The notes under the pieces were generated by a model. It did not search any database and was not told the DNA's origin. It saw only the letters and a list, made by a program, of their open reading frames with translations. This document shows, one piece after another, positions 60,558 to 64,000 of a stretch of DNA of 64,000 bases. A program made the position numbers and the translations under genes. The stretch comes from JBGCEZ01 sp045106735 (GTDB taxonomy: Bacteria; Planctomycetota; Phycisphaerae; Phycisphaerales; SM1A02): positions 1 to 64,000 of the forward strand of contig JBGCEZ010000009.1 in the NCBI GenBank assembly GCA_045106735.1, given 5' to 3'. Position 1 is the stretch's first letter; the number at the start of each line of letters is the position of its first letter.

Positions 60558-61532
60558 GTGGCCGATGCCCAAGGCGCCCGCGCCGAAGCCTATCTCGCTC
60601 CCGAAACGATCGGACAGCTCGCGCCATTCGAGGTGCGGGCCAAGATGATTGTCGAAGGCGTGATGAGCGGCATGCATCGCTCGCCGTACCAAGGCATGGC
60701 GGTGGAGTTCGCCGAGTACCGGCAGTACACCCCGGGCGATGACCTGAAGCACTTGGACTGGAAGGCCTTTGGCCGGACGGACAAGCTCTACATCAAGCAG
60801 TACCAGCAGGAAACGAATCTCGACGTCGTCTTGATGGTCGATTCGTCGGCCTCGATGGGGTACGGCACGCTGCCGATCAAGGGCGGTTGGGGCGGGACCG
60901 AAGCGAGTCGCCGCACCAAGTACTGGACGAAGTACGACCACGCCGCCGCGCTGTCGGTGGCCATGGGCTACCTGACCCTCGGTCAGGCCGACCGCCTGGG
61001 CACGGTGACGTTTGCCGACGACATTCTGCAGATCATGAGTCGGTCGAGTTCGCAGCAGCAGTGGCGGCGGATGGTGCAGATTCTGACCGCCGAGCCGGTC
61101 GACCGGAAAACCGATCTGGCCAAGGTCACGGATCTGGTGCTGTCCAAGGTCACCAACCGCGTTCTGTTCATCATCGTCAGCGACTTCTTCACCGATCCCG
61201 AAGAGATCCGCACCGCCCTTGCTCGCTTCCGCCACCGGCGGCACGACGTGATCCTGGTGCAGACGCTCGACCGATCGGAGATGCGCTTCGAATTCGATGA
61301 GCCGGCCCCGTTCGAGGGACTCGAAGGCGAAGGCCGCCTGCGGGTGGATCCGCGCGGCCTGCGCGACGGATACCTGGAAGCCATCGGACGCCACACGGAA
61401 ATGGTGGAGTCGACGGCGACCGCCTTCGGCTACGACGTTGTTCGCGTGGACACGCATGAATCGGTGGGCCCGCCGCTGGCGTACCTGCTCGCTCGTCGCA
61501 ACGCCATGGCCCGCGGGAGCACCGCCCGGTGA
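60558..61532 (+). CDS. DUF58 domain protein
   Basis: A 324-residue protein with the DUF58 signature YQGMAVEFAEYRQYTPGDDL and LKHLDWKAFGRTDKLYIKQY, followed by a VWA-like MIDAS segment LMVDSSASMGYG. The C-terminal part has LFIIVSDFFTDPEEIRTALA. DUF58 proteins are soluble partners of MoxR ATPases, thought to link them to the membrane VWA proteins. The GTG start at 60558 is 163 bases after moxR. The stop overlaps the following GTG by 4 bases (GTGA). Confidence 0.92.
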   Translation: MADAQGARAEAYLAPETIGQLAPFEVRAKMIVEGVMSGMHRSPYQGMAVEFAEYRQYTPGDDLKHLDWKAFGRTDKLYIKQYQQETNLDVVLMVDSSASMGYGTLPIKGGWGGTEASRRTKYWTKYDHAAALSVAMGYLTLGQADRLGTVTFADDILQIMSRSSSQQQWRRMVQILTAEPVDRKTDLAKVTDLVLSKVTNRVLFIIVSDFFTDPEEIRTALARFRHRRHDVILVQTLDRSEMRFEFDEPAPFEGLEGEGRLRVDPRGLRDGYLEAIGRHTEMVESTATAFGYDVVRVDTHESVGPPLAYLLARRNAMARGSTAR

Positions 61533-63952
61533 ACCTCCTTGCCCCTGGATTTCTGATCGCCGGCGTTCTGGCGACGGCGGTACCGATCGCGATCTTCCTG
61601 CTGTGGCGGCAACGCCGCATGCCGGTGCCGTTTGCCGCGATGCGCTTTCTCTTTGAGGCCGAACGCAAGCACCACCGCCGTTTGCGGACCGAGCGATTGA
61701 TCATGCTCGCGCTGCGCTGCCTGGCGGTCATTGCCCTTGGGGCGGCCCTCGCCCGGCCGCTGCTGGAACGCGCCGGCCTGCTGCCCGGATCCCAGCGGGT
61801 GATGCTGATCGTCATCGACGATTCGATGACCGCCGGTTTGGTCGACGCCTCGGGCACCACGGTGCTCGATGGACACGTCGCCACCGCTGAACAACTGCTC
61901 GACGAAGCCGGACCGGGCGACCGGATCGGCGTCATTCGGACGTCGCGCGGCGGTGAAGACCTGCTCCCGCCCTCGGCCGACGTGGCTTCGGTGCGAACCT
62001 GGCTGCGCGGATTGGCTCCGCGGCCGGTTCGCTCGGACATTCCGTCGGCCATGCGCCAGCTCTCCGATGCGGCGATGCGGGCAAAGGCCGGCGGCGGCGA
62101 ACCGGCGGCGTTTCTGCTGTCGGAGTTCCGCGCGGGTTCGGCCGACCTCGAAGATGCCTTGCCCGATCTCGCGTTGCCCGCGTCGACGGCGTTGCTCGCC
62201 AGTCAGCCGGCCACCGACCTCCGGGCCAACGTGGTCGTGGGCGGCGTGGATCCGATTCGGGCGGTGATTCTTCCCGGGGCGGCCGATGGGTCGGGTCAGA
62301 TCACGATTCGGCTGGAACGCCACGGCGACCTTTCTGCCGGCACGTCGCGCGTGCGCATCGACGGCGAAGATCTGCCGGTCATCGAACCGCGCACCGTCAC
62401 CTGGCGTCCTGGCCAGGCCGAAGCTTCGCTCGACGTGCTGCTGCCGGTGACCGGGCTCGACGCACGGTCCTTGGCCGTGTCGATCGCGGTCGACGAAGAT
62501 CAGCTTCCCATCGACGACCGCCGGGCCATTGTGCTCGAAGTCCGCGAGTCGCTGCGGATCGGCCTCGTGGATCGCGGCGGCTTCGGGACCGACCGCGCCA
62601 TCGACCGATTGACCAGCGGGCAGTGGTACGCCCGGGCGCTTCGCCCCGGCGGCGGCGGCCAGCTTGAAGTTGTCGGCCTGGAACCCGCGGCCCTGGTGCC
62701 GGCCGACCTCCGCACGATCGACGCATTGATCGTCCCGCGTCCGGACTTGCTCCGCGAAGAGGGCTGGTCGGCGATCGGCGAGTGGACGCAGCGCGGCGGG
62801 CTCCTGCTCGTCAGCCCGCCCGAAGAACTCACCGTCCACCAGTGGGCCGACGATTTCCTGGCCACGTTCAACTTGGATTGGCGCATCGACCGCACCGCCC
62901 AGGAGCTGGCCGAGGCCGTGCCGCTGGCCACGCCGCGCGGCGTGCCGTCGGTGTTCACGATGCTGGCCGGCGAACTGGAAGACCTCGTCCGCCCCGTGCT
63001 CACCACCCGCCGGCTCGACATCGAAGTCGACGGTTCGGCCGAAGCGCTGCTGACGATGGAAGACGGCCGGCCGCTGATGCTGACCGGATGGACAAATGCC
63101 GACTCACCCGCCGTCGCGACGATCGCGGGATCGGGTCCGGCCGGGGCCGGAGCCGGAAGTGGGTCCGGAAGTGGAGCGGGCCCCAGTGACGCCAACCCGA
63201 ACGCCGACCCGAGCGCCAACCCGAACCTCACCACGCCCAGCGGTCGCGGGCTGATTGCCTTGCTGTCGACCGCCCCGTCGCTCGAGTGGACGAACTTGCC
63301 GACGAAGCCGCTGATGGTGCCGCTGGTGCAGGAGTTCGTGCGGGAAGGCCTCGGCCAGGTCCGCCGCGACGCGGTGATTCGCACCGGTGATCGGCCGACG
63401 CTCGCCCGCTTCCCCGCCGCCGACCAACTCATCACGCCCAACGATGCGACCCTGGCCATCACCAGCGATGGACGGCCCGCGGATCCCCTGCCCGCCCCTG
63501 GCCTGTACCGCGTCCGCGATGCGGCCGGGACCGAACTCGGCACCTTCGCCGCGGTGATTGATCCCGCCGGCAGCCGAACGGAAACGCAGGCGGCCGATGC
63601 GGTGCAGAGCTGGCTGGCCCGCAGTGGAGCGTGGACGACGTTTGACGCCGACAATCCGGCCGCGGCCCTCCGTCGCTCGGGCGCGGCCACCGGACTGGCC
63701 ACCGCCATCTTGCTCATCTTGCTCCTGCTGCTCGTGGCCGAAACGCTGCTGGGCCGGCTCTTCAGCCGGGCGTCCCGCAACGCGTCGGGCGACCGCGCGT
63801 CGTCCGCCGGCGGCCGTGGCCGCGGTGACGGTTCGATTCTGCCGACGCTGAACCTGCAGACCGTCGGTGGCGGCGGCGCGGGTGGCGGCCGCGGTTCTGG
63901 AATTGGTTCTGGCCGAGGTTCTGGCCGAGGTCCGGGCGGAGGTCGTCGATGA
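61529..63952 (+). CDS. BatA-type membrane protein with VWA-like and GATase-like regions
   Basis: An 807-residue protein. The N-terminal double helix, MNLLAPGFLIAGVLATAVPI and MLALRCLAVIALGAALARPL with LRTERLIM between, is the N-terminal BatA double-transmembrane domain. A VWA-like segment follows (VMLIVIDDSMTAGLVD), in which only part of the MIDAS is visible. Later, LIVPRPDLLREEGWSAIGEW resembles the class I GATase-like region of related proteins. The last hydrophobic helix is TAILLILLLLLVAETLLG near residue 735, followed by a Gly-rich tail. Low-complexity Gly/Ser repeats occur at about 530-570 and at the end. It overlaps both neighbours by 4 bases. Confidence 0.85.
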   Translation: MNLLAPGFLIAGVLATAVPIAIFLLWRQRRMPVPFAAMRFLFEAERKHHRRLRTERLIMLALRCLAVIALGAALARPLLERAGLLPGSQRVMLIVIDDSMTAGLVDASGTTVLDGHVATAEQLLDEAGPGDRIGVIRTSRGGEDLLPPSADVASVRTWLRGLAPRPVRSDIPSAMRQLSDAAMRAKAGGGEPAAFLLSEFRAGSADLEDALPDLALPASTALLASQPATDLRANVVVGGVDPIRAVILPGAADGSGQITIRLERHGDLSAGTSRVRIDGEDLPVIEPRTVTWRPGQAEASLDVLLPVTGLDARSLAVSIAVDEDQLPIDDRRAIVLEVRESLRIGLVDRGGFGTDRAIDRLTSGQWYARALRPGGGGQLEVVGLEPAALVPADLRTIDALIVPRPDLLREEGWSAIGEWTQRGGLLLVSPPEELTVHQWADDFLATFNLDWRIDRTAQELAEAVPLATPRGVPSVFTMLAGELEDLVRPVLTTRRLDIEVDGSAEALLTMEDGRPLMLTGWTNADSPAVATIAGSGPAGAGAGSGSGSGAGPSDANPNADPSANPNLTTPSGRGLIALLSTAPSLEWTNLPTKPLMVPLVQEFVREGLGQVRRDAVIRTGDRPTLARFPAADQLITPNDATLAITSDGRPADPLPAPGLYRVRDAAGTELGTFAAVIDPAGSRTETQAADAVQSWLARSGAWTTFDADNPAAALRRSGAATGLATAILLILLLLLVAETLLGRLFSRASRNASGDRASSAGGRGRGDGSILPTLNLQTVGGGGAGGGRGSGIGSGRGSGRGPGGGRR
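63129..63180 (+). repeat. Hexanucleotide coding repeat (GGNTCC/GGAGCC)n
   Basis: Encodes the SGPAGAGAGSGSGSGAG tract inside the BatA-type protein. It continues the window's pattern of six-base tracts in coding regions. Confidence 0.75.
63893..63945 (+). repeat. Coding repeat (GGTTCTGG-CCGA)n
   Basis: Three units of GGTTCTGGCCGA-like sequence encode the Gly/Ser/Arg tail of the BatA-type protein just before its stop. Confidence 0.8.
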
Positions 63953-64000
63953 ACTCGCCCCTGGTTCGCTGGTTGCTTGACCTGGATCTGCTGCCGGAGG
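63949..64000 (+). CDS. Start of next MoxR-operon gene (partial)
   Basis: ATG 63949 overlaps the BatA-type stop by 4 bases (ATGA) and reads MNSPLVRWLLDLDLLPEG before the window ends. The beginning is amphipathic and too short to assign. In planctomycete operons of this layout, the next genes are usually a large membrane protein and a VWA protein. That is consistent with what begins at the left edge, but not proven. Confidence 0.75.
   Translation, partial: MNSPLVRWLLDLDLLPE

Overview
The window is GC-rich, gene-dense bacterial chromosome that most resembles a planctomycete of the class Phycisphaerae. This assignment is inferred from gene content and was not tested with marker genes. Support comes from a secreted nuclease ending in the paired dockerin-like Ca-binding repeats typical of Phycisphaerales exported proteins, a TPR protein fused to two RNA polymerase alpha-CTD modules, MoxR/DUF58/BatA/VWA gene runs, many lipoproteins and short secreted proteins, and the absence of any obvious phage or IS gene.

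Layout. 1-4625: end of a repeat-rich protein translationally coupled to a large double-VWA membrane protein. 4855-13702: secreted EEP nuclease, a possible miniature inverted-repeat element, pilin-like and lipoprotein genes on the minus strand, a GatA-like amidase, an orphan CHASE-domain histidine kinase, an ankyrin protein and an ACT-domain protein. 13850-22015: two minus-strand exported proteins (a lipoprotein and a TlpA-like thioredoxin), a MATE transporter, an SDR epimerase, a tiny membrane protein, the TPR/alpha-CTD protein with a strong nested terminator, and a SpoIID-like lipoprotein. 22162-25148: large secreted transglutaminase-like protein and a small acidic protein. 25526-37543: a surface polysaccharide locus of two converging operons. 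The plus-strand run is GT2, flippase, methyltransferase-like, asparagine synthase and GT4. The minus-strand run is methyltransferase, glycosyltransferase, O-antigen polymerase/ligase-like and methyltransferase. They meet at an 18-bp minisatellite. 37784-46731: ChaN-like lipoprotein, a possible cysteine-peptidase-fold lipoprotein, M24 peptidase, TolC-like protein plus TsaC/Sua5, and an SH3-repeat protein. 46781-47565: tRNA-Ala(UGC) almost touching a DUF2959 lipoprotein. 47660-50944: tandem pair of paralogous secreted proteins of unknown function. 51125-55860: RsmJ, another methyltransferase, a polyprenyl synthetase, an Hpt protein and an RNase Z-like hydrolase. 56381-57862: dnaA with an AT-richer upstream region. 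57863-59293: a gene-poor, repeat- and hairpin-rich gap. 59294-64000: MoxR, DUF58 and BatA-type genes and the start of a fourth gene.

A theme of the whole window is short tandem DNA repeats, mostly multiples of 3, 6, 9 or 18 bp. They sit in intergenic gaps and also inside coding sequences as Ser/Gly/Ala/Asp/Thr-rich tracts. One lies within the catalytic domain of a GT2 glycosyltransferase. The genes missing downstream of the right-edge MoxR operon are of the same kind as the two genes at the left edge.
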